DNA of 64,000 bases from Rotaria socialis. Its lineage: Eukaryota; Rotifera; Eurotatoria; Philodinida; Philodinidae. This document shows positions 1 to 13,148 of this stretch, piece by piece (the stretch's first letter is position 1; each line of letters begins with the position of its first letter). The notes under the pieces were generated by a model. It saw only the letters and a list, made by a program, of their open reading frames with translations, did no database searches and was not told where the DNA came from. The stretch covers positions 62,001 to 126,000 of the forward strand of contig CAJNYU010003734.1 in NCBI GenBank assembly GCA_905331475.1, read 5' to 3'. The translations under genes and the position numbers were made by a program.

Positions 1-2778
1 TAGTAAAATTCTATTAAGAAGTAATGCATCTGTCGCTGAAAAGATGCTTTCCAATTGGTTTGCTTTTCTACTATTCGGTTATATTAAAGTAAGAAATTAA
101 TTTCAAATAGAAAAAGAATTTTTATTTTTCGATATCTAAGGAACGTATTGGATCACCGTTGTATATATTATTTCAATCAATTAAACAACAGATTCATAAA
201 GGTCCTATTGATTATTTTACAAATGAATCAAGGTATTCACTAAGTGAAGATAAACTTCTTCGACAACATGTCGATTATCAATCAATGGTAAATAATGCAA
301 AGAAAACATTTGATTTTCTTATTGATTTTTGTTATTTCAGATTGTTTATGTGATTCAATTGGAAGATGATAAATCTCATCTCATTGCAACACCGGTGCCC
401 ATTAAGGTTCTTAGTTGTGATTCAATCACTCAGGTGAAAGAAAAAATAGTTGATCATTTCTACAAAAACATTCCTTATTCCAAACGTCCATCAATTGAAG
501 ATTTTGATTTGGGTATGTATGCATGAACATCGAATGCTTCTTCTATATAGATTATCAAACTATAGAATACATTGACTACTGGATACTAATCTTCCGAGAA
601 TTTTAGTTTTTCAAGTTCAATTCAGAAAGTTTAAGATGTTTGAGAGTCTTTTGTTCTTGAATATTGCATCAGTATATATATGTTTTTCTTTACCATAGAG
701 TGGAGGATTGGTTCTCATATGAAACTACTTCGTGATGATGAAAAAGTTGATATTCCTGATTCAAATGGTTTTCTACAAGTACATACATTAGCAACTTATA
801 AAGTATAATAATAATATATAAAGATAGTAAAACTAAAATGAATGATCTAATTTTTAGATACATGATGGTGCTCGATTATTTCTTAGCATAAAACCTGGTG
901 TGAATCATACGAATACATCATCAAATTCATCGTTGTTTAGTTCACAAACAAATTCTGCGGGTTTAGCTCATGGACTCACCGGTTGCTATCCAACTAAAAA
1001 CTCATCTTATACAAAAAAACTTGATGATGATCATAGTTGGCGATTACTTCAAGGACCTGGTAATAAAATATGGATACTTCTTTTTATATACGTTTTGTCT
1101 CGAGAGTCATGAAATTACTGATCAAACTTGAGGGCAACTGGCATCTCTTTACAGAAAAAGAAATTTTCGTGCGAATTAAAAATATCAAGATAAATAAGAT
1201 TGGGAATAGCTCGTGACCTGGTTTTATATAAGCGACATTTTTTTTATGGTTGCTATTTTTATCCAATAGAAACATATACTATACTTAGAAGGAAAAAAAA
1301 CTGCTAGTTTACGTTGATTCGTTTTTCTGTGTCTATTTTATTGATCTCTATTCTCAGTTAAAAACTAAGATGAAAACACCGGACTCTACGATGCTCACGA
1401 TTTTATCATTCTTTTCCAAAGAAAAATGCATAGAATAAAGATAGAAATTCAAGTACATATTGAAAACAAACTGCACATACGATTGTCGATTTAACAACGG
1501 AGTCGAATTGTTAAACAGTAACCTTTTCTAAATTTTTTCATAAATTTGATTAAGTTTAATTAGTAGCAAAACTGTTTGTGTCTATAAAAAGATCTCACAT
1601 GAGCTTGAGATAAAAGAAACTTGCTATTATAAAATAGACAACCAAATATTATTAAATTCAATAATAGATTTAATCAATTTCCGAAAAGATCATCGATTTA
1701 CTAATACAATTCATTCGGAACAATCATTTTTCAATTCACGATCAGAACAAAATACACATTTTTATCATTTGGTAATCAATTTTTTCTTTTTTTCTTAAAT
1801 TTATTTATCAATTCATTTTATTTCTTATAGGTCAAACCAACCGATCGTGAAGATGATGGTCGAACATTAATAACAAATAAACTTGTTTCAGAAGTTTATC
1901 TAACACGTTTATTAGCAACAAAAGGTTCATTACAACAATATATTGATAGTTTTTTTGATACGATATTTTGTCTTGCTGATTTGCCATTGCCAATTAAATA
2001 TTTATTTGATTTTCTTGATGAACAAGCCGAAATTTATCAAATATTCGATTCAAATATTATTCACACGTGGAAGAGTAACAGGTGTGAAAATTAATTTAAA
2101 AATAAAACAGATGCAAATAACTATTTTTTTCAAATATTTTTCTTAGTTTACCATTAAGATTTCTTGTTAATATTATAAAAAATCCTGATTTTATATTTGA
2201 TGTTCAAAAAACCAATGTTATTGATGCATCCCTGTCAGTTATTGCTCAAATGTTTATGGATAGTTGTGCTGCCGGTACTCATCAATTAACAAAAGATTCA
2301 CCATCATCAAAGCTGTTATTCTATCGTGACGTACAAAAATATAAAAAACTTGTAGAAAAGTTAGTTTGAAAACAAAAGCGACCGCAACTAAATCTAGATA
2401 ATCATTTTGAAATTAAAAAATAATTTATTTTAGGTATTACGATGCTATCTCTTCATTGCCTACTGTCTCTACTACTGATCTCGATCAAAATGTGATAATA
2501 ATTAAAGAGCAAGAAAATCAAGTACAGGCAAAATATTCTTTTTTGAATTCATATTGAAACTATATTGTTTTTTCTGTATTCAGAATTCATCGAACAAACG
2601 AACAAATGACTTCAATCGAACTTATGCTCTCTATAAATTATATAATGAATTTATAAGTCGATATAAGACTAGTTTACGAATAGCAATGATCAATGATTTA
2701 CACAACAAACAGTGTCAATTAGTAGCGGTATTTGAACAGATTGTTACTTTAATGGAAAGCTTTGAACTTGATATTTAA
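1..2778 (+). CDS. Plexin, C-terminal cytoplasmic part (5' end outside the window)
   Basis: Semaphorin receptor; the visible part is the intracellular split RasGAP-like region with the inserted Rho-GTPase-binding domain. Exons: <1-88, 141-287, 341-512, 699-802, 858-1059, 1831-2081, 2147-2359, 2434-2521, 2584-2778; about 485 residues are visible. Diagnostic plexin stretches seen: [84 protein letters not shown] and [19 protein letters not shown]. All joins are phase-consistent except 1059/1831: the obvious donor leaves phase 1 whereas the acceptor needs phase 0, so a short exon of 3n+2 bases in the 771-bp intron or another donor is missing. The stop at 2776-2778 lies where plexins normally end, shortly after the final helix. 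Family assignment is secure; the plexin class was not determined. Confidence 0.93.
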
Positions 2779-5522
2779 AACTGTTTTTTGTTTTGTACAA
2801 AACATTTGCGTATTAATCGACATATTAAAGATATGATCTTCAGAAATCTTCTATTTATTCGACAAGGAGCAGCAAATTTTGATCTTATTTGATTGTGCAT
2901 TTAAATGAACAGAACAGAAACAGTTTTAAATCCATTTATATGATTAGGCATTTCTTTTAAATATCAGATTGACTACCATATACTTAGTCATATTACTCTA
3001 CAGTGATATCAAACCAATTTCTAATGCTCAATAAATGTAAAAACATTCAATTGCATCATGTATCTTTATTCGCTTCACTCACAAATACAAGCTTCATTTA
3101 CTTCCAATTAAATATGAACAAGATGCACAGCTTGTGTTCATTTTAAAATCTGCATCTATTCATCAATATAAGTAAAGAAGTGTCATTGAAGAACGAATAT
3201 ATATCTTATATATATTGAACTTCAAAAAAATGTTTAAGTCTGTGATAAAACTGGATCTACAACGAACTAAAGTTGATTGATTCAATTCAATGACAACAAG
3301 TTTTTCATTTGATATACGATGTTCTTCAACTTCTAGATCAAACCTTATGAAAGCTTTTTACAAACAAACTGAATAAATAAATCCAACAACTTCTCATAGC
3401 ACTTGATAGTACTTTGTTAGCAGACAACCTATGTTTCATTCAAATTAGTAATATCAGTTTGAAGTTTTCTGTCAATATTAAATTGAGTTGGCCAAGGTAA
3501 ATTGTAGCGCACGCTATTATTTGTTTATCCATGAAAAACAAGAGTTACTGAAAATAAATGAGATGTTAAACTTTGGAAAGAGAGATATGAGATGCAGATT
3601 GTATTCAAAAAATAGCTAATATATGCATTTTACAAGATTGCTGCAGTGTTAAACTGATGATTTCAGTGCATATCAACGGATTACTATTGAAATAGTATTT
3701 AGAATCTGATTTCACTGAAACTTACGTATAAGTATTCCGAGCTCTATTATGTAAATCGAGTATTTGTTTTGCTGTTCAGAAAACAATCTCTTTAAAATAA
3801 TAATTTTTTAATCTTTTATTTGGCTTAAGTGTAATAACAAATATTACGTTCGCATTCATCAATATATAAGAAGATTATTATTTCAAAAACAATCTTATTG
3901 ATTCAAGTGACTAACGAAAAGTTATGAACAGTTTTTTTACATGCATAGAAAGTGTTAAATAAGCTGCTTTACAAACATTTCAAATTGTTGCTATCGAGTT
4001 CTTCCAATTAGAGCGAAATTTTGTCTGTTCGTTGATAAGGTGGTGAACAATGATGTAACTAAATTACAATAATCTTAGTGTTCTGTACATTTTTTTTGTT
4101 TCTTTTCGATACATAAACTTCTTGTTTCTCGTCGTTGCTGTTAAGTAAACATTCAATCATACGGCGATTGCATAAACAAATGTAAGTACTCAAATTGTGA
4201 TTATGTTCAATATTATATGGTCTAAGGTGAATTTCGTATTCGGCATTAGACCGATGTTAAGTTTGAATGTAGGTATACATGCGAACTATGTCGACATTCA
4301 TCAAAACAAAAGGCTCATCTATTGTTGTGTTGTTGAGACTTATCAAAGCTTTGATCTCTGCATTTATTTCATCCATCATACCAACGCATATTTTTCTATT
4401 GTTGTAAAGCGAGGTTGTTCAAGGTATCCGATGCATCTATGAAAAGAACAAAATCAACGAAAAGTGAAGTTCTCTAGAGCATCTTGTCACTATCAATCAA
4501 ATCATACATCACGATAACGACAAAGCCACAAAGTAATCACAATCATGACAAGTTAATGGTGATAATTATAGAATGTAACAAATTTGATAGCTCATAGAAA
4601 TATTTAGATCCATTAACAAATGCATGCATTAAGTATTAATAAATTTATTCTGTCGTTACTCTAGACAATTAAAATACTATTTAAACTAGATGTGATGGAC
4701 TATAGTAGATTTTAAGAACCTTTATTTTTTGCGGTTGTTTTTAAACACTCGGTGAAATCGATTTATATCGTCAGTTATTTTTTCATCTATAAAATATTTG
4801 TTTCCATTCAAATCTATCGGAAAAAAACGTAAGTAATGGCTATAGGTAATGGTTCGTGTAATGCGGTTATTTGCATGCATTTTATATTTGAAACATCTTA
4901 TTAATAAAATAATATCACACGACTATGTAAACTGTAATGCGAAAGAATTATGTAACACCATTGAAAGTAATTCGTTCTGAAACGAATAAATTAATGTAAA
5001 AGGTTATACTATTGAGTTTCAAGGTTTTCTTTGATTTACAGGCACATTTTTTGAGGAAGTATGAAATTATTGACATTATTTTCAACGCAATGCAAAGAAC
5101 GAAATCTCATTTGTGTTGTTTATGTCAAAGAATTTTTCGTCACCTTTACTGTTTCATGTTTGCCATACAAGATTATTCATGTTCATAACATAAGTCTGCC
5201 GAGATTACTTTTCTTTACAAACAGTCTGTATTTATTCTCGAATGAGAGAAAATAATTTTCTTAAGGTACTGCATATAATTACAAATAATACAATCTAGTT
5301 CATTTAAAGTATAACATAGTTGTATGTACCACAAGTTCTATGAATCGATGTTAGAATAAATATGCTATGAAGTAATTTTTCGCAAAAATTTCATTCAACT
5401 TTCAAGAATGATTACAACAAAAATTGATCTATTCACTTGAAGACTATATATTTAAAAAAAAGATTTTGTCATGCATTTTTATTTACAAAAGGAATACATA
5501 TTTTATACATAAATTTTTTTTT
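2779..5522. other. Convergent intergenic region, no gene recognised
   Basis: A+T-rich sequence between the 3' ends of the plexin (+) and the Mab-21 gene (-). It contains possible polyadenylation signals (AATAAA-like, near 3030) and short open frames around 4197-4442 and 5061-5255 that resemble no known family and have no matching flanking exons. I see no convincing coding signal. Confidence 0.6.
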
Positions 5523-8188
5523 CTAAGAAATAAAAAGATCATCAAATAAACAATTAAAATATTGAATAAACATAGACCAAAGTGAATGAATAAGTAATGA
5601 AGGTTCTTTATCTCGTAATAATGGTAAATAATCAAGTACAGTTTGAACATTTTCTTCCTGATATCGATAGAGACAATCGAGTGTTAGTGGTCGACGTGTT
5701 TTAATCGTATTAGTTGTTTCAAATTGTCGTTTATATGTTTTAATACCTGATAATAATTGTTTTATCGCAAGTTCATGTGTATCAAGTATTGTTTGAATTG
5801 AATTTGTTTTTGATGATGTACATGAAAGAAGACATTGCAAAAAATTTGTTTCAAATTGAACAAGATAAATTAAACGATAAAGATCCAATGAAGATTTCTG
5901 TAAACTATAAATAGAAAAATTTTTCAAATCTAAATAAGTCATTTTAATTGATATTGAACTCATTAAAGTAATTGATAAATCATCCTTATACAAATTGAAA
6001 GTTGAATTAAAATAATGCGGCACTAATTTAGCTTGAAGGCGATCGAAAAGAAAATCAGTAAAACGATGTGCATGATTAAGCACATCGGTTGAAGTAAATG
6101 AATCGGATGAATATTTTTCAAAGAAATAAAATAACGTATGTTTAAATATAACAAATGGAAGTTGCCCTTGAGTCTTTCCGTTTAAATAATTCCAAATAAT
6201 CGATGCGAAACGTATTTGTTCATCAGACATAGTTGAAACAAGTTTTGCTTCAATCACTTTGTATGTGTAAGACCAAGTTGAATCTAATGAAGCTGAAAGG
6301 ATTTTTTCACAAGCATGACATTTATCTGTTGCACGCATGTATTGTTCATCATTATTGACTCGAATAAAACAAGTACCATCAAATAGGTTATCAATATTGA
6401 CGGGCCATAAACGTTGACGTTGTTCATAAATGTGACGTAGTTCTTGTGGCCATGAACAAACTCGTAAAATAAAGTACAACGATGTATAACTAACATCAAG
6501 ATCATACGAATAAGAAAATTTCGCATTATTGATAATAGTTTGTCGAGTTTTACTTGGATGTGTTTGCGATATATAACCAAAAACTGTATTATGATTAGTT
6601 TCATTGAAACACATTTGCACTAGATTATGCGTTGTATTGACGAGAAAAAATGGACGCAAACGATGATTAAGTTTTGAACCGGAAAGTAATGACGAACAAT
6701 GATCACATGATGAAAATAGTTTTGGTAAACGTGTTACATTGTTCGTTGTATATTTCAATGATTGAATACCAAATAAACGACTATGTTTAGTTATGTGAAC
6801 AAATTTTTGTTGTTCATCGAAGATTAATGATGGTGTATCGAACTTTTTTACATCTCTACAAAGAAATAAACTATTTAAGATGAATATAAAAATTAAAACT
6901 AAAATAATTCACTTTAAATGTACACATTCAAGTTCTTTATGTTCAATTAAAATAGCTTTTGAAGATCGATGAATACGAATAAATTGTTGTTGTACAACAT
7001 TATCAATAATAGAACTAAGTGTTTTACAGTTATGAGAAATAATATTCTGATGAAATTCGTTGAGAAATAAATCATTATTACAACGCGACGATGATGCTGG
7101 TAATAATGTTGTAAAAATGTCATTCGATGGACATATATATGATGACTGATTGTTATGAAGATAGATTTGTTCTGAATAAGTTAATGAACGAGATCCATTT
7201 TGGCGTGTCAACGGATTTGTTCTGTTTGAACGAGAATATGGTGGACTAGGTATAATAACTGCATTTACTGCTATTGGCGATGTAACAGCTGATGAAGACG
7301 ATGACGGCGACGATGAAAGAATAAGTCGATCTTGAGAAGAGAATGGTGTTGAATTACAGGAGAGCGACGAAAGTGAAGAGTCAAACAACGATCGCGAAGG
7401 TGAGGTGTTAAGTGATTCTTAAATAAATAGCATACATAAAACAAGTTCGCATTTAAAGAAGCTCTTCGAAATATTAGCTAGCTTAGCTTACCTTGCACGA
7501 TTTCTCGTTTATCAATCATAGTTTCTCTATTTGTCATTTGATCGTTGATAATTGTAAAATATTGATGGCTTGCACTTTGATCATTGTCGCTTATATGTAC
7601 CTTGATGTCTATGCTCACTTTTGTACTACCACCTCCACCATCCCCGTTGTCATTTTGTTTATCTATATCTTTCTCCTTGCTAAACAGGTGTCCCATCGCC
7701 GTATTTTCTTCGTTTGCCGTTAATTTAAATGCTTGTTCTATATTATTCTCATCAAAAACTATTGATGTATTGCTTGATTTAAATTTTTTACATTCGCCTG
7801 ACAATTGACCAGGCAATAATGTTGATAATGTATTATGCATGAATACGAGTGGTTCATTACTCGTTGATGTCATAGTCGCTAACAGTGAGGGTGATGAATA
7901 TTGAATAACTTTTCTTTCGTTCTCGTCATTATCGTTCACTATGATATCATTCTCTTTTACATCGGACAAATGAGACAGAAAAATACTGTTTCGCTCCAAT
8001 GGCGTATTCAACGGTGACGTTGACAATGATGATGATGATGATAATGATGATGATAATAGTAATACAGGTACTTGTTTTGTAGGTCGTTTATCATTACAAA
8101 ACAAGTTAGAAGAATTAGTTTTCTTTGAAGGAGAGTGTCTACGTCGTTTATGATGTAACGTAGACTTTTTACCGATACAATTACCCAT
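5523..8188 (-). CDS. Mab-21-domain protein with MGNC acylation-type N-terminus
   Basis: Model: 8188-7492, 7417-6913, 6855-5523; 844 residues and both joins keep frame. The N-terminus MGNCIGKK has Gly2 and Cys4, the usual pattern for N-myristoylation plus palmitoylation, followed by a basic patch and a long Ser/Asn-rich linker (about residues 20-340). From about 350 (FLNEFHQN...) to the end it resembles Mab-21/TMEM102 proteins: the nucleotidyltransferase-like fold, then the helical part with CSWPQELRHIYEQRQRLWP (near 535) and a helical bundle ending in LLRDKEPSLL. I do not see the Gly-Ser plus acidic triad of active cGAS-like enzymes, so it is probably a non-catalytic member tethered to membrane; that is inference. 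Some family members bind nucleotides or act as adaptors. The exact subfamily is uncertain, and the distant Mab-21 match rests on a few motifs. Confidence 0.7.
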
Positions 8189-11100
8189 GATATTGAATTC
8201 GTATGATATCTAAAGACAAAAAGCAAAAAGAATGAAGTATGAAATTTTCGTCTCAATTTGAATATCAAATTGGAAACCTCAGTATTTCAATGAAAAAACA
8301 ACAAGAATGAAAATTACACCGGTATATATATATACAGATATATGGTCCCACTGTGTGTTGCATGCAGGCATGCATGAAAATTTTATGGCCTCACTCTCTC
8401 CCATACTTTTTTTTCTATTTAAACTAACAATGGTAAAATTCGTACACATTCGTTGTCCTTCAATCTGTATATCCATCATCATTCATTTAGCTAGTATAAC
8501 ATAGTTTTGTTGTTTTTGAACAGAGGAAATAATTATCAAGTAGAGAAGCAAATTCTTATTCATCTACATCTATCTAAGTGGACTTTCTTTCCTACTATTC
8601 TTTTTTTTCTTTTTCTTCTTCTTTTCTCTTGTCCCCTTTCATTTGTCACTGAATGCTTTATGTACTACGATGTCTCAAGATAGTTCGATTAAACACAAAT
8701 GTAGGGCGGTTTGATAACCTTCGACCAAGAAGAGAAAAAAACTCTCTTCTTGTTCTTCATCTTCATGATATGTATAAGATAATGATTGATATCATTTCGT
8801 TGTGTCAGATGAATATACATGTATGTATGGTAAATTAGGACATTATAGTGTAGAGATGTTTATAGATAAAAAAAACAGTAGGCTACTTCATATGGTTTAT
8901 ATATTAAAAAAGAAAAAAGAAACCTACTAACATAGAATTCAAATCGATATTATTACATATGAATAATAGTTATTGCTCTGTAGTGAATGATGAAACCTCT
9001 CTAGTAACATATATACTATTATGTAGAGAAACAAATGGAGCGACCGAGAGTTTTTTTTATGTGATCAAAAATGATTACTACATCAAAGAAATACAAATAA
9101 ATTTTTGAACATACATACTGTGTAAATGTCCTATGAGCATAGAAGTGATTACGATTATTGGTTCTCTATAGATGTATTTATTTTATCCTCTACTTTTGTG
9201 TCACAATAGAGTTTCGTCAGTAAAAATGTGTGGCACCTGTTCATCCATAGTTCAAATTCAAAAAGAAAACAGACATCATGTAGAAATGTCGATGGGAGAA
9301 TGCAATCGAAGCACCACTCCTGAGTTCGGTTGTTCGCCAATGAAAACAAAATGTCCTTCATCGAAATATTGAAAGAAAATTGAACTAAGTGACGTATCTA
9401 ATTTCGTTTGCATACGTTTATGAATAAAAAGAAAAGAAAGAAGTTCGAAAAAAACCTCAATAGGTAATAAGATGACACCATTAAGTTACTCTAAATAGTT
9501 GTCATACGCATATGAATGGGTTTAGAGATGATATTATGATAGCTTCAAGTACATTGCGTTCATTTTTATATGTCAACATTGCCTATCCTAATTTATTTCA
9601 AAATAGCTAACAACATGTTTTATTAATTTTTCTTTAGTCTGCTTATGTCTGACAACAATCGCTCTTACCAATGATCGCTTATACCCTCAAACACCATAAA
9701 GTGATTCTTTTAGTGTGTGTGTGTGTCTCGTCTCCTGTCGTTTCATGTTGAGCCGCCTTGAATAATGTACGTGTGTTTGTGTGCTTGTTTATGTATGATA
9801 TGAGATTATTGCCTCTACTTACTACCAATCTGATCTTAACAGACTACTAGATATCAAGGTTCGATCATTACATCTACATCTGTCTATATTCATACACAGA
9901 GAAATAGTAATGTTCCGTGTATGAGAAAATAAAAAGGCTAGATCTTGACTCACGGATAATTTTTTTGTCAACGAAACTAAATGTCTTTCGATTTTACTGA
10001 GTCTGTACTATTTGTCTTTTGTGTCTCGTTCTGTTTTTTCAAATAAAATGGATCACATAAGTATAATCAGAATATAATCTGCCATTTAGTCAATCATAGA
10101 TCAGTTGATGATGATGATGATGATTATACAATGTATAGTAAAGATGTTTACATACTATATATTATATATATGCTTGTTATACTTATCGCATCTCATCTGC
10201 AAGCACGCGGATGACGAACGATGTCAATCTAGATATTCTCTTTTGTTTTTTTATTCAAACTACTAGAAAAGAAAATGATTGCATCATAGTTTACTTAATT
10301 CAATATGCTGTCTATATTTGATAAAAGTGTGGGAAAAAGTAAGGCCAAAGTATTACACAGACAGACAACAGTGATACAAAGGGAAGATTACGAATAGAAG
10401 AATATATGCCAAAAGAAAAATGAATAAAGAAAGAGAATACAAGCTGCTGCTTTTTGGACATAAAATTTCGAATAAAAATTTCAAAAATGATCCCTTTTTA
10501 TTTTTAGAAAAGACGAGTGAAAAATTGTGACATACTGAATGATAAGTATTTTCTCCAGTAATCGAAAATCGTACGAGATTAAATGTAATCTTCGATTAGT
10601 AGTAAATATCAGGAGAATCGTTTAAATAAAAATAATTTTATGGCCACTATTTCATCATTGTAACTTAACAATATACTTATGACTTACTTATGTTTGACAG
10701 CAATGTTCTCTCGTTGAAAATGTCGTCATACATACATTCATATACAACATATATACATTGATCATTGAGGTGACTTGCACTATATACAATTTGTCATAAC
10801 AATGTGAACACACACACAGACTCTACTCGATAACGCGAAAGCGTTTTTTTCTTCTCTTCTTTATCATTTCTCTTGATCATGCATATGTTACAGAAAAAAG
10901 AGAAGAAGAAAAAAAAATTATATTTAGCATATTAGCTTGAATGGATTAGTGGCTGTATGATGACAATCTTGATCAAAGAAGCATAATGTAACTGTTACTT
11001 GAAGTATCTTTTTACACGTTATATCAGACTATGTTGATGTATATATACATATATATATATATATTAAGCAAATATACTTATACACAGATTCGAGCCGATG

Positions 11101-12564
11101 GTGATAAAGTGATGCATGACACTGATTTTTGCCTAATCACATTTATCAAAAAACATATTTCATTAGGCATTGTCTGTCTTAGAAACGAGTTCAAAGTCAT
11201 TCATGTACATGTACACATGTGACATTAAGTGGTACGATCAAGGACGTTCGTCTGTGCAAATAATCATCTCAACAGCTCTCATCTTTTATGGCCGTAATTC
11301 ATGATAATAATAAAAAAGAAAAGTAATTAAAATGATTGAATTTGGTTGAATAGTAGTCAGTTAGTATGCAATTTCATTGATGATCATTTTAAATTGATAA
11401 TCAAATCTATCTGTTTTCATAATAAAATAATATACGATAAAAAAATGGGAATAACTGGCCAACAGAAACAACCAACAGTCTGTGACAATTCTCATTAATT
11501 GAAATGAAAGAGATCTCAGATGCTTGTGTTTTCGAGAACTTAATAAAGGACACGTATCGTTTCATTTCAAAAATATTTTGATCTATCGAGCATTGTTTCA
11601 ATTCTTTCTAGCGTAAAATCAGAAACAAAATAAGACCTTTAAAGATCTCTTTTTCACTCAGTCGAAAATACAAGTTACTTGTTCTTGTAGTTTTAAATTT
11701 ATAGAAAGAGTTTACATCTATCTTTATTTTTTTCACAAAAAAAGAATATAAAATAAAGTTTCTCTAATATTTCAAACGTACTTAACTAAAAAAATTCTTA
11801 CTAACAATAATTCATTGATTGAAACTTTATTAGTGAAAACTAAAAACTATTGAAATCTATCGGTAATAGCAGCCATGTAGATCAGCTTATTACTTCGATT
11901 TTAAAGTTATTAACTAGTTTATGATTTCTATTGAAGAGCATCGATTGATATTAGAAAATATTATTAGTATTAAAAAATAACGCTTAAATTATCAATAGTG
12001 ATTCGTTCTCAAGTATGTGTTGTATCAGAAATTCAATGATTGTGTTTTGCAAGATTTCTGTAATTAGTTACTGTAGAGTAGTCATTTTTTTTATGCAAGC
12101 ATTTCTCTTTTGTTTTTACTTCACGTTTCTTCGACTGGACATGTGAAATCAAAAGAATGTTTAGTTTGGAAGAAGAGAAACTATTCCATGCTAGGATTTA
12201 AAAAGAAATGATCACTCCTACGCAAACTACTAGTGGAAATACAGTAAGAAATATTTTTATCACATTAGTATTTGCAGTGTATTTTATATGATTAAAAATA
12301 TTTAATATCGATGAATGAAATCAAAAGAATTTCTAAAATTATGTTGTATTCTACTTAAAACATTCACGATGTCGCTATCTTTCGTTTATGCATATTCTTT
12401 TGCTACGCTCTTTTTATTGATTAGTCAACTCAACAAATCCGTTACACTGACTTCGGCTTGACTCATTCGTCTATCTGTTGTATATTCTACTTACTTTCTT
12501 TTTTTGTGGCAACTGTCTCTTGCTCGAAGATTTGAAAGTCAATTCATTGCCAATAAGCAGAAAT
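8189..12564. other. Divergent intergenic region between Mab-21 gene and PIN4
   Basis: About 4.4 kb of A+T-rich DNA upstream of both genes, so it probably holds both promoters. It includes a GT run near 9714-9727, ATG/GAT repeats near 10105-10125, AT runs near 10160-10175 and 11040-11065, and polypyrimidine stretches near 8590-8640. The open frames here are short and lack family resemblance or splice-compatible partners. Confidence 0.5.
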
Positions 12565-13048
12565 ATGTCTGGAAAGAAAGGCAAAGGGAAAGGAGCATCT
12601 GCTGGTGGTGATTCGGGTGAGGCATCAGGTGGTGGCACTAAGGGTGGCACGTCAGTCAAAGTAAAAAAATATTGACATTGAGATGAAAGATTGATGAAAC
12701 TTATATTCATAGGTTCGACATATTCTTTGTGAAAAGCAATCAAAGATATTGGAAGCTTTAGAAAAAATTAATAGCGGCATGAAATTCGATGAGGTTGCAC
12801 GTACTTATTCGGAAGATAAAGCTCGGCATGGAGTAAGAAATCTTTTTTTTTGTGAGCTATGTTTGCCAGTTTAATCTTGTCTATTTCAAAAGGGTGATCT
12901 TGGCTGGATGACACGTGGATCAATGGTGGGCGAATTTCAAGATGCAGCTTTTGCTCTTCCTGTTAGCACATTAGCTAAACCTGTGATATCGCCTATTGTT
13001 AAAACTAAACATGGTTATCATTTAATAATAGTTGAAGGAAAAAAATAA
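12565..13048 (+). CDS. PIN4: Parvulin-type peptidyl-prolyl isomerase (PIN4/Par14)
   Basis: Isomerises X-Pro peptide bonds; human Par14 works in nucleus and ribosome biogenesis. Exons 12565-12660, 12713-12832, 12893-13048 give 123 residues (human about 131). Residues 1-33 form the typical Gly/Lys/Ser-rich basic tail ([10 protein letters not shown]...). The parvulin domain follows: VRHILCEK, then [19 protein letters not shown], then [11 protein letters not shown] and the C-terminal [15 protein letters not shown]. The conserved core residues are all present. An AATAAA-type signal lies about 10 bases after the stop. The GalNAc-transferase ATG follows only 100 bp downstream on the same strand, which suggests a compact tandem or polycistronic arrangement. 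Confidence 0.95.
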
Positions 13049-13148
13049 TCACTTGTTACAATAAACTACATCATTCTTAGATGTGCATTTTCTTCTAGAT
13101 ATGAAATAAAATATTTAAAAAAGAACTAAATCGGAAAACTAATGTGGA

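Noticed and set aside
4197..4442. 81-codon frame in the plexin/Mab-21 spacer
   Set aside because: No family resemblance, no splice partner; its length is within chance for the region.
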